Shown here: in pieces, positions 11,566-21,600 of the stretch | Layout of the letters: every line of letters starts with the position of its first letter | Numbering within the stretch: position 1 is the first letter of the stretch | Source of the DNA: Krasilnikovozyma curviuscula | Lineage: Eukaryota > Basidiomycota > Tremellomycetes > Cystofilobasidiales > Mrakiaceae | NCBI GenBank assembly: GCA_014825775.1 | Contig: MVAQ01000068.1 | Span: forward strand, 1-64,000 | DNA: 64,000 nt | Direction of reading: 5' to 3' | Program-made: the position numbers and the translations under genes | The notes under the pieces: generated by a model | Seen by the model: only the letters and a program-made list of their open reading frames with translations | The model's database searches: none | Told to the model about the DNA's origin: nothing

Positions 11566-12879
11566 ATCAGCTAAAGTAAAAGAGGAAGGGGAGCAAGTGA
11601 ATATAGGTGTGACTGCCAGGGAAGCAAAAATCAGAGAGAGTTGGCTCACCTGTGGTGAGTCTCGAGGGTGCAGCAGCTTTGTGTCTCCAATCCAATACTT
11701 TAAACAGCTGAAAGGCTTGAACACACTATAAAAGCATCAGAATGTAAGTTCGGGGGGAAACAGTGGAACGGCAAGGGAAAAGCTACCACGAACAATTTCT
11801 ACCTCCAGATGCACCCAACTTTTCCCCCACAAACAGCCGTGTTTGTAGTAACCCAGATAGGCGTAAAATGAAGCTCTCTATGAGAGTTTCCGGCCAATTG
11901 CTGAGAAGGAAGGGCAACCTGGCCTGGGTGAGTCGTTGGCAGTCAGGGGGGGAACAAACCTGGCGGGGGTGAAAGCTAGAGTATGGAGCGGAAATTATGT
12001 GGAGAGGTCGCAAACTTCTTTTCGAAAGTTTACTTCACGTAAAATTAAAGCGAGGATTCAAGAAATTTTAGTTCGCAAAATAAAACGAGGTTTCAACCTA
12101 AATTCTTAATACAGTTGTCTGGTAGCAGCTGCTTTGCACTCGAGTAAATGCAAGGGTGCACGAGAAAGCGCTCTAAACGACCTCAAGCGGTTCTAGAACC
12201 TGTCGTTGAGAAATTAAACTAGAGTTTCAGGGTAGACTGAGTTGTTGGATAGCTTGATGAGGTCCATTTCGACTCCTCTTTTGGCAGAAATCGAATTTTG
12301 AGAGTCCCTTCAAACTCAAAACAAAGCAGTTATCGCCTCCAAAACATAACGGCAAGTACGACACCGTCTCAGGAAGCTCAATTCTCGTAATCAGAATATC
12401 TTGCTCTCCAAAAGAGCCGGACAGACTTCCAAGTGGCCCTGGAAACCTGACTCTGAGCCAGTACCATGTAATCAAATCCGGGGCTCCCCAAAACAAATAC
12501 TCTTAAAGCCGCCTTGGACATCAGCAAACGATCTGTTACATAATTCCATCAGTACATCTGGAGATAGAATCTTATATTGTGGTGCAAAAAGTCAAAAGCC
12601 TCATTTCTGCGAACGAGATGCGAAGATTGGGTCGAAAGGCAGCTGCGCAAAGGTTGAAGTTACCATTTCATCATTCAGTGTTGAGGAGGAGGAGTTTCCG
12701 TTCTTCCTAAAACAAACGAAGCAAAGGGAATACTTGCGGTGATTGCAACTATAGGAAGATAGAGCGAGACTATGCGTAATCAAAACATCTTCAAACAGGC
12801 AGACTGCGAGTGTTGAAGCATGTATTCAAAAGGGTATCATAAGGTTATATTAAATACTTTTATCTATCAACTCCAGGCC
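11566..12879. other. Intergenic region with no convincing gene
   Basis: About 1.3 kb between the F-box-like gene and SYO1. It should include the F-box gene promoter at its left end and the downstream region of SYO1 at its right end. A minus frame at 12227-12496 is open but starts with no good ATG and matches no family I know. Three imperfect AT-rich repeats lie at 12041-12231. Confidence 0.45.
12041..12231. repeat. Three imperfect short repeats (about 21 bp)
   Basis: Copies at 12041-12062 (AAAATTAAAGCGAGGATTCA), 12077-12097 (AAAATAAAACGAGGTTTCAA) and more loosely 12210-12231 (GAAATTAAACTAGAGTTTCA). The first two are close; the third shares the AAATTAAA core and the TTTCA end. They may be decayed duplications. 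No function can be assigned. Confidence 0.4.
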
Positions 12880-15413
12880 CTAAGCTACACTCTTCCTGTA
12901 CTTCTGGAACCCACCCAGGTTCTCCCACACGACTTCGGCCCAGTCTCTGAATTCCTTCTCAACCCGCTTATCAATACTCTTCACCACACCTCTTACTTTT
13001 CCTGTACACCCCTTCAGCGTCTTGTCCCATCCTAAGCTCTTCCAGCTAGCATCCCAGGCGGAGGTTTCGTCGGCGTAAATGTCGAAGACGCAGTCGAGCG
13101 CCGTGAGGAGACATTCTTTCTCAGGTTTGGAGGACACGGAAGCCGGGGAGGCGATAAGATCACGGATGAAGGTGGATATGACAAGGTGTTCTTGTGTTGA
13201 TCGTTGTGCAATCGATGACAGCGTGCGAATGATTTGAGGTCGAGGCGTCATTTGGTATGCGGTGATCAGGGAGGTGATTTGAGTCTCCGTGACGGTCTGA
13301 TCCAACAAATAGGGTATTTAGTATCCTGAAAACAAGTAGCAAAGTGGGGAAAGTATTGACTCACAAGTTTTTCTTTACAGATCCCAGCGACACCCATCAA
13401 TCCACCTAAGCAAACCTCGAAAAGCTCCTTGCCAACCTGATTTCCGGGCCCATCACGACTCGCAACACTCTGCGCAACCTCGAAAATACCATCCCATGAA
13501 CTCTGAAGACTCTGGTAGTTTACACCACCCTGGGAATCCGTCTTGGGGATATACGACGACGCTGAGCCCAGAAGGTTGTTGAGTGATTCCATTGCTCGCA
13601 AATGGATGATGGAGAGAAGGCTCGTGGTGGGAGGGTGGATCGAAGGACCAGGTGGGTTTGATGGAGTGAATGAGAGTTTGTTTGGGGTAGAGAGTGATAG
13701 AAGAAGTGGCGGAAGGTGGGTCAAAAGCTCGAGGAGGGATGATGGGAGGGGTGTCGATTCGACAGTTATCGGCGTCGCAATTGCTGCTGGTGCTGCCGGT
13801 TCGTCATCGTCGTCCATCTCATCCATCGCTTCATCCATTTGCATCTCCTCAAGATCGTCCATATCCTCTAACTCCTCAGAATTCAGGTCTTCATCGTCAT
13901 CGCCATCAACCATTTCCTCCTCGTCATCATCGTCTGACGCGCCCTCGATCTTTGAACAAATTCCAATGAGAACCTCAAGAGCAATCTGGACTTCCATCAA
14001 TTTCGACTCAATGTTGTCCAACCCGACTTGAGAAGTTGTTCGGTCGTCTGTCTTTGGTAAAGTAGTTTTAATGACTTCTTCAGGCTTTGGGAGACCCTGA
14101 ACAAGATGTTCGACCTCTTCCGATACCGCAGATAGGTTGACGGAGAGGAGCGGGAGAATAAGTGGGAGAACGAGCGTCTTTTCGATATCGATAGCGGCGG
14201 CGGGAAGCATGGGTGGGAGGGGTGAGATATGTTGAATCGTACCTTAGCGAAAAAATATGGACGTTAGTGGGCTTGCAGAGAGATCTATGTAAACAACACC
14301 ATACTCACCTGATGCAAGCACTCTCAGTAACGTATCATTCTTCAAGTCACCTTCACCGCTGATGATTGTGACCAACTCATTAACCCATCCACCTTCCGCC
14401 CTAACCTCTTCGACGACTTCAGGGTTATCGTCTGTGAGAACGTAGAGACATTGAGCTGCGGCATTGACCAGTGATATGGGGAAGTGTTTTCGGTTGATGA
14501 GGAACGAGAGGAGGAAGGGGGCAAGATGGAGGTTGTTGACGGCGGTGAGAGCTTTGTTGGAGGTTTCCCTGAGGAACCCGAATCAGAGCATAAGCTTCAG
14601 ATCGGACACAAAAGCAGAAACAAGAGCTAAAACATGACTCACGATAGACACCAGAGGACTGTGATAACGTTTTCGGCGAGATCGTAAACCAACTTTCGAC
14701 TTTTCACTTCAGCGTGGTCCTTTTTGGGGTCAACTGGAGCACGGGTGAGGATATTTTCAAGAGTAGAAGAGATCTGGAAATGAATTGAAAACTCGACTAA
14801 GCACCAGTGACTCTTATTAAAGAATCAGAAATTTTTGGACGCATACCTTGGGAATCATGGTAATGAGAGGCGAGAGGACACCTTTGTTGTAGACTTCGGC
14901 ACACAGATCATAACCACCATCAATACAAAGATTTCTAGAACGTGAAATGGTTCAGTTCCTTGTAATTCGACAATGTCTAACGAAATGTCGTCTCACCTGA
15001 GAGCACCGCAAGCTTCGACGATAACGTCCTCGACATCATCAGTCAACCTAGTAATCAAAGCTCCAACAACATTCTTCCCCTGCAATAGCCTTCTGGTAGC
15101 TGAATCGTTGGTGATCAAGTTGGATATTGCTGCACACGCCCAAACTCGGTCAGAGGGATCAACAGCGCTGAGCTGAAACGATACAAAGGTGATAAAGCTC
15201 AACAAGTAGCTACAGAGATGATCAAAATAATATCTGCTACAATCTCACCTTAGCAATAATTGGTAGAACATCACTTTCTCCTACTCTGATTCCATTCGGT
15301 CCAGATCCTCCTGAACCAGCAACGAGAGCTCCATGACCCAAGTGGTTGTCGGGCACTCTGACTGGGTTGTGTCGACGAGCTTGGGTCTTTTTCTTCGTCT
15401 GGTGTTTGCCCAT
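12880..15413 (-). CDS. SYO1: Symportin-1 (HEATR3-like), ribosomal protein import chaperone
   Basis: An ARM/HEAT-repeat protein of the Syo1/HEATR3 family, which co-imports ribosomal proteins uL18 (Rpl5) and uL5 (Rpl11) with the help of an importin and delivers them to the 5S RNP. The start at 15413 gives a basic N-terminus, MGKHQTKKKTQARRHNPVRV, typical of the family and likely the nuclear-import region. ARM-like repeats follow (LSAVDPSDRVWACAAISNLI, VEDVIVEACGALRN). A long acidic loop lies at about 13800-13950 (DDDDEEEMVDGDDDEDLNSE), the place where Syo1 carries its acidic insertion, and C-terminal repeats end WAEVVWENLGGFQKYRKSVA before TAG 12882-12880. About five introns are visible. The family role is established; assignment rests on repeat pattern, both termini and the acidic loop. 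Confidence 0.82.
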
Positions 15414-16401
15414 CCTTAACCTGAGAAATGGAGATTTGACCGGTGGTGGAAGCAGCCGGTAGGCGCCCAGAAATTTTGTTGGGAGAGATCAACGCCACGA
15501 AGCGCGACGACCTAGGAAACGGTTAAGTCTAATATACCAATTGGACAAGACAAATTGAATGATTTTCAGGCCCAGTTGAAATAGTTGAAGGCTCTCAAAA
15601 GCCTTGTGAAAGTTGAGCATTGCAATGAACGGGGTTCTCCTAATCTTCCTGCACCTAACTCCACCTAAGTCTAAGGGGAAACGAGGTGAGCTCTAGTCTC
15701 AGTACTTGGTTTCCGCATTGAAATAGTGCTAAGCTTCAAGGTGAGGTTACGACCCAAGGTTTGATGAAGATTCGCATTCCTCAGACGCCGTTTCAGTGTT
15801 TACGTTCAGATACAGCTCCTCGAATCCGTCACTTCAATCAATTTAACCTGAGAAAAAAAGAGGTGAATAGAGGCTCTCTGTCACATCATATGAAAGCAGG
15901 AAACAGATCTGACAGTTAAGGTGAAAGAGCCAAGGTTGTATATTGTAGGCGGACGATCAAATACGAAGTGTAATCTGAATGAGATGGTGCCCTAATATTA
16001 CTTTTACGACATCGCATCTTCTACGTTCATTTTGTTTAGTACCACTTTTTTCGAAAAGAACCAAAGTCGATTATACCTCAGGTGGTGGAGAGAGAGGCAG
16101 CTGTTCATGGAACTCAACAGAATGGCGTTCCCTTTTGATCTTTCACGTTTTAGTCTGGAATAGCACTAATCAATAACCTAGCAGAACTTGTATATCAACA
16201 AGGAACAGCGACAATGAGCTTCAAACTTGCAGAAAACTGAGTCTCTGTTCAGATCTCCGACCTCCACTCGCAGAACCGCATCTCAACAGCTTCCTGCGCT
16301 TCGCAACAACAAACTAAAGGTAAGTTCATATACTGATAAGCATCTAGAAGTGGAGACTAGAGATTTTTGGTGTTTGAGAGAAAAAGGCAACCAAAGGCAA
16401 A

Positions 16402-16435
16402 GGAGATCTTTGAGACAGACGGAGATCTTTGAGAC
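16402..16435 (+). repeat. 15-bp tandem direct repeat in promoter
   Basis: GGAGATCTTTGAGAC occurs at 16402-16416 and again, perfectly, at 16421-16435, a 19-base period. Each copy has a BglII-like AGATCT palindrome at its core. It lies about 60 bases before a TATA box and 137 bases before the orphan gene's ATG, so a pair of binding sites for a regulator is plausible (inference). Confidence 0.6.
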
Positions 16436-16495
16436 GTGGAAGTTAAGGGAGCCTGGTCTCACCAGCACTCATTACATGGGCCACCTAAACGAAGG

Positions 16496-16503
16496 TATAT
16501 AAG
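16496..16503 (+). promoter_or_regulatory. TATA box of the orphan gene
   Basis: TATATAAG lies 68 bases upstream of the ATG at 16572, followed by an A-rich leader. It is the clearest TATA box I noticed in the window. Together with the direct repeat it suggests regulated rather than constitutive expression. Confidence 0.6.
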
Positions 16504-16571
16504 ACGGTACTTTCAATCTTAATCCAGTACTATTCTTAAAATATATCATTTCTTTCAAACAAGTACACAAC

Positions 16572-17621
16572 ATGAGTCTCATCCCTACACATACAGCTGC
16601 CAACCCGGCGATCACTTTCTCGGCACCTTACTTCCTACCCCAGGCGACTAATGTCATCATGGCTCAAACTGGCTTTGTAGAACGAATTGGGTCGATCTTC
16701 GGCATTGCCTTCCTTCTGCAAAACTCTTCCAGTGGGGGACAGGACGATACTAGGATCGCAATCGACTCCATTGGCAACTTGGCTGACGTTCCGATTGAGC
16801 TTTGGAACGAGATGCGAGAGGTTGTTGAGAAAGCTACGGTTTATCTTCAGTCTTCAGAAGGAAAAGAAGTGGAGTACTGGAGTAGCCCCGTCTCTGTAAG
16901 TTTTGCTGAAGAAATACTCTGCTGTTTACAAGACGGTTGACATTTGTCACCTGTTCCTCTTGTCCTTACAGAGCAGCCTCTTGGAAGAAGAGATGTTCCA
17001 TTTTGGACCCAAGGTCATCAGTGCTACAGCTTCTGACACAGAAACTCCTTCACGTATTCCACCATCTGTGTATCTCAAAAGTCATCAAGGTTATCCGTCT
17101 CGGTGGTCTCTCTCTCATTGGATGCCACTTTTAGCGAAGAAATACGACAACCGGAACTTGAAGAAGTACAGAGATGGACCTGATGAACTTGAACCAGGCG
17201 ATATTCCGTCAGAACTGTGGCAGGTGAGTGCGAACAAAGGGATTAAGTATTAACTGCTAACAAGGTGAATGTAAACTGAGCTTTCTCTTTGTGGCTTTAC
17301 CTTCAGTTGTCCTTGAAGATGGACCACTGGAATAACCAGCTCTTTCCAGGATATTTTGTCTATGGTGAAAGCATGTCTAGTTCTTGGGATTGCTTTTATC
17401 GCCGAAGCTGAAGCTGACCTTTTCGTATTTCTCTTCCAACAGAGTCTGAACTCCCTCAACTTCCAGATCAAGAGCAAGCAAAGATGATGGTTGAGGAGCT
17501 GAAGAAAATTTTGTATAGAAATGGAACTGATAAGGGATTTAGAAGTTTTTTTGAAGATGGTAACAAAGGATTTAAGAGATTCTCCCTTTTGGAACGGCTC
17601 TATTACGGTTTCCCTTTCTGA
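16572..17621 (+). CDS. Hypothetical protein, unrecognised
   Basis: A four-exon gene whose product I do not recognise. The frame starts MSLIPTHTAANPAITFSAPY and joins cleanly over three introns: after WSSPVS (GTAAGTTTTG...CTTACAG), after IPSELWQ (GTGAGTGCG...CTTCAG), and after GYFVY (GTGAAAGC...CCAACAG). It ends RFSLLERLYYGFPF with TGA 17619-17621. The product is about 265 residues, without a signal peptide, TM segment or obvious low complexity. It is moderately acidic and rich in Trp/Tyr (WSLSHWMPLLAKKYDNRNLK, MDHWNNQLFPGYF). Clean splicing and uninterrupted frame argue that it is real. It may be a lineage-specific gene. Its promoter has a TATA box and a 15-bp direct repeat. Confidence 0.72.
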
Positions 17622-18613
17622 AGTGGTATAGCTTGAGTGTCTGTAGAATTGCAGTTAGTTACGAAGAAGAAGAAGAATCGTTCAATACAAGTCTTTAGTT
17701 TACCAACCGTACAATCTTACTTATTGTTACTCTCTGATATTAGATGAGAATCTACTATTCTCGCTTTTTATGAACAACAGCAGGGTCTGACAGTTTTACG
17801 ACAGCAGCTTCGAAGCTCACCCTTCTCTACCAGCCGCTCGCTCTCACTCGACTTCAAATGTAACACAACCAGCTCCAAAGTCCCTTTTCCCCTTCCTTCC
17901 AACAAACGTGCCATCTTCCGTATCTCCATCAAGCTCACGTCCACCAGCAGTGCCCAAATTTTGCAAATATCTTTATTATACTTTGTTGTTGGAAGAAAAC
18001 GTCTGTTTTTGAAGAGAAGTTATGGTAGGAACTGATGTTGCTGCTGTGATCTTGCGCAGGATAAAGAACCATCGATCCCAGCGGCATCGCTTCAATACTA
18101 CAGCTACCTAGCAAAAGAATCGTTTCGAAATTCCAGTTTCTTACTAAATGGGATTTTTGCTAGCTGATTGTTCAATGTAGGGTCTTGGAACAGTGTCTTT
18201 AGAGCATGAAGCGCGCCACTGTAAATCAAATGTGCCTGTGATTACAGTGATTTCTCTGGGTTTTCCAATGGAGTAGAAGAAGTTGATATGAATCGACTCA
18301 AGATAGTACATGTCTTAACAATTTTTCTAGGGCAAAGACCTCAATGCTAACTAAGGTGAATCCTTTGTTTACTTTCGCCGCTAGGATGGTCATATAAAGT
18401 CTAAAGGACTATCTGCCAGCTATAAAATGGCTTAGATAGAGAATATGAAAAGATTTCCATGAGATAGCTTATGAAGAAAAAAGGGCAAGAATTGGAGAAA
18501 AAGTGGTTACCAGTTAGATCACTGGGATCTGACAAGACTGTTCTTAACGACGAACCCCCAAGCTCATCTGGATTCCCACTACGAAGCCCTGGCAGGGTAG
18601 GATAGTAACCAAG
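17622..18613. other. Intergenic region, orphan gene to TFC3
   Basis: About 1 kb between two plus-strand genes. The first part should be the orphan gene's 3' UTR and the last part the TFC3 promoter. No coding frame with family-like content, tRNA or repeat was found. Confidence 0.45.
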
Positions 18614-21600
18614 ATGCTGAGCTCGTTGCTCGAATGGGCTCTAGAGGAGATTGCAATGGAGGGATCGCTAGGTGAGCCTTCTTTCGTGCAGGTTTCTCAC
18701 TCGATTGAATCCAGCCGGAGAACTAGTGCGTTCGCTCGGGAGAGAAAGAAGAAACCTTCTTCTGATTCAAACAGGACTTGGTGTCATATACCCCCACCCC
18801 GTTTCAAGGAGGGGGATGAGACTGATTTTCCATCTGGAGGACGCGTTTTTGTGAGGGTGAGAGGATCGATTCTCAGAGGAGGGAATTTCCCTGCTAGAGA
18901 AGGGGGATTTGGGTTCGGGAGCTTTTTCCTTCTCGATATCGAGAATCATACTTGGCCAATCCACATTGTTAATAGTTGCGTATGTGGGTTGGTGCTATGG
19001 ATTGGAAGAAGAGAGGGTCGTGAGAGGGTGCTGAGGCTAAGGGCGGAGCTGCGTTTGGGTTGCAGGCAGAGGCACTTATTATCTGCCATAGGGTTACCAT
19101 CCTCCTACACTAAGCAACCCCTGGGTAACCATATTTTCTTGTTTGCACTTGAATCATGGTGAGGCCCATGCCCTTGTTTGGTCGGAGAGAGGGTGGGTAG
19201 TCCAGAGGATTTCGAGAGTCGCGAGCTTGATGTTTCTTCATTTAAAAATGCCTCACCTCTGATTTTCTTTCTTCCTTACGAGATTCTCTACCCTAACTTG
19301 TGGCTCTCGCTTCTCTAGGTTTGTCTGTTCCATCCGTCGTTAACCTTATAACGCAATGGACCGAAAAACAAGGTCAACCCGAGCTGGACGATTCCATGAA
19401 ATCCTACATCGTCTCGCTGCTCTGCAACGACCCCTCGATCGAGATGGGTGTCCTCATCACCTACTCCGCAACATCATACCTCAACGAACTCGGCACCAAA
19501 GGAAGGAAGAGAAAGGCCGATAAAGGGGGGAAAAACGCAACATTTGTCGGCGAGAAATTTGTCGTCATTGAAGAGGGGTTGAGGAATGAGATCAACGTAT
19601 GGGAAGAAGCGGTCAATCAAAACTTGTGTAAAGAAGAAGGTGAACAGATGCGTGAGGTCAGAGTCAAGGCGAAAGAGGACATTATCTTTTGGAAAATGAC
19701 TGGCGCTTTGGAACGTGTGAGTACATCAAACCCAAGGCTGACTCACCGTAACAATCTTCCAAAAGATCTGCTCTTCTGATTGGCACTCGGTTCTTTTCTC
19801 GTTTTTAGGATCCAAAATTCTCTCCTCTGCTCTTCACCATTCTCCAACTCATCTGTCGTGCCAGAGCACAAGGCATCACAACAATGGAACTCGAACGCCT
19901 CACTGGCGTTGCTGCAACATCTCTCTTCTACTACAATAAAATTCTGACTGAAGAAGGAATCTGGTCCGTCATTTTTTCCAAACACTCGTACCTCCTGCAA
20001 ACTTGAGAGTCTGATACGTGCCTCCTCCTTTTATAATAGCGGTAAAATCGCCGTCATCACTCCCGGAAGCCATACTTCTCTTCTCGTTCATCGTCGCTAC
20101 CTCCTCGAAAACGCTCACTGGACAGCTTACAGCGTCGAACCCTCCGCCGAAGACTCAGCTTCTTCGTCCGTCACGCAGAACCAGACATTCTTGGATGAGA
20201 GCGGCAATCTTGCGTATAGAGATATCCCTTTTGAGATGCTCAATAATGCAGCTGTCGTAGTAGACAGGGTTCTGGGCGTTATCAGGGCAAGGCCGGATCA
20301 GAGCATTAAAACTGGTGAATTGATGAGAGCAATTGTGAGTTTGTTTTTAGTCCCAACTTTATCGTTCTATACTTCACGGACGACTGTTTTTGACGATGCG
20401 TTCGCTAAAGGGATTCACTGCGCCATCCGTTCGAAGAGACAGAAGGCATCTCGCAGGCCATGTCCGCACCCTGTGTAAAAATGGCGTCCTCAAACGTCTC
20501 GAATTCACTGGTCACGACGGTACTTGGATCACGCTGGGTGATGGAACAATGGCGATGGATACGGATGAAGTTGATCAAGGCGGTGAAGACGTGACAGCTG
20601 CTGTGGACGAAGATGGTGATGCTGAAGGCGAGTTTGTGAATCCTGAGTCTGGCGATGTCATTAGTGAGGAAGACGAAAACTCTAGTAAGCTGTTTGTTTC
20701 ACCTGCTTTTTGGTCACTGCTCATCAATTTGGTGTGTATACAGACCTTCTTGAATGGAGATATCAGAGTAGTGTTCGCCTGGATGCGCCTATCGAACTGC
20801 AGTTTTTGAAGTTGGTAAAGCAATCTCACAAAGTCGGCTTAACATTTTACGTCAGTGCTGTTCTTTCCTTCTGAAATTTCTTTTTCAGTACTGAACTGTT
20901 TTTCTTTGTTTTTTAGGAAATCTCGTCTGCGCTTTCAAACTTGGATCCTAGAATTGTAGAAGCCATGGTTAACAGATATACTAGCGATCCACTCCCACCC
21001 CACCTTTCTCGCTTCAACATCAAAACGGTCATGGAGACTTTCGCTAAAGAGAGACGTATCAGAGTCTACAATCTGGCTTCATGGCTCGAGGTGTGCGCAG
21101 AGGAACAAATTACCGTCCCAGCTAACGAGACTCGCCCGAGTGATGGTTCTGGCGGAATGGATCTCAGTCTGAGGAAGACATATGAGGGATGGGATGAACT
21201 GCAGAAGTTCTTGAACAATCAAGAAGCTCAAGTTCGAGCTCGACTCAGGCTCAAGAAACCCGCCAACAGTATCAAGGCTCCCACAGCGGCCAGGACATCG
21301 CAACCGGTACCAAAAGCCGAGAAGAGGAAGGAGGTCAAAATCAAAGCCCCCAAATTCAAAGATATCAAACCACCAAAAGTCAAGAAGGAGAAACCACCGC
21401 CGACGAAATCTTACACAAAGACGAAGGGCGACGGAATCCCACTCATTACCACGGGTGCCGAAACGAAAGGTCGACCAAGAAAATATCCGGCACTTGTTGC
21501 TCCCGACGGTCAAACACGAAGATATCCCAAAGCTCCATGGGGTCCTCTTCCCAACGGCTGGAGATTCAAAGATCCAGACTACGTCCCTCCACCTGAACTC

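Larger units (their letters stand above)
15414..16571. other. Divergent intergenic region, SYO1 / orphan gene
   Basis: About 1.15 kb between the SYO1 start (minus) and the orphan gene start at 16572 (plus). It contains a 15-bp direct repeat and a TATA box close to the orphan gene, listed separately. I see no coding region in the rest. Confidence 0.5.

Noticed and set aside
12227..12496. Open minus-strand frame of 89 codons
   Set aside because: It begins without a convincing ATG, has no splice partner that extends it, and shows no domain. It could be a gene relic, but nothing supports that.
13543..14031. Plus-strand Ser-rich frame opposite SYO1
   Set aside because: It is the antisense shadow of the Asp/Glu-rich loop of SYO1 (GAT/GAA codons read as ATC/TTC/TCA).
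18905..18925. GGTTCGGGAGC resembling a Pol III B box inside the long TFC3 intron
   Set aside because: It lacks the conserved GGTTCGA-x-TCC pattern, and no A box or cloverleaf can be built around it.
18614..19162. Unspliced 182-codon frame beginning at the TFC3 start codon
   Set aside because: Only the first 19 codons look like the family. The rest is random-looking, and splicing from 18672 to 19318 restores the conserved sequence.
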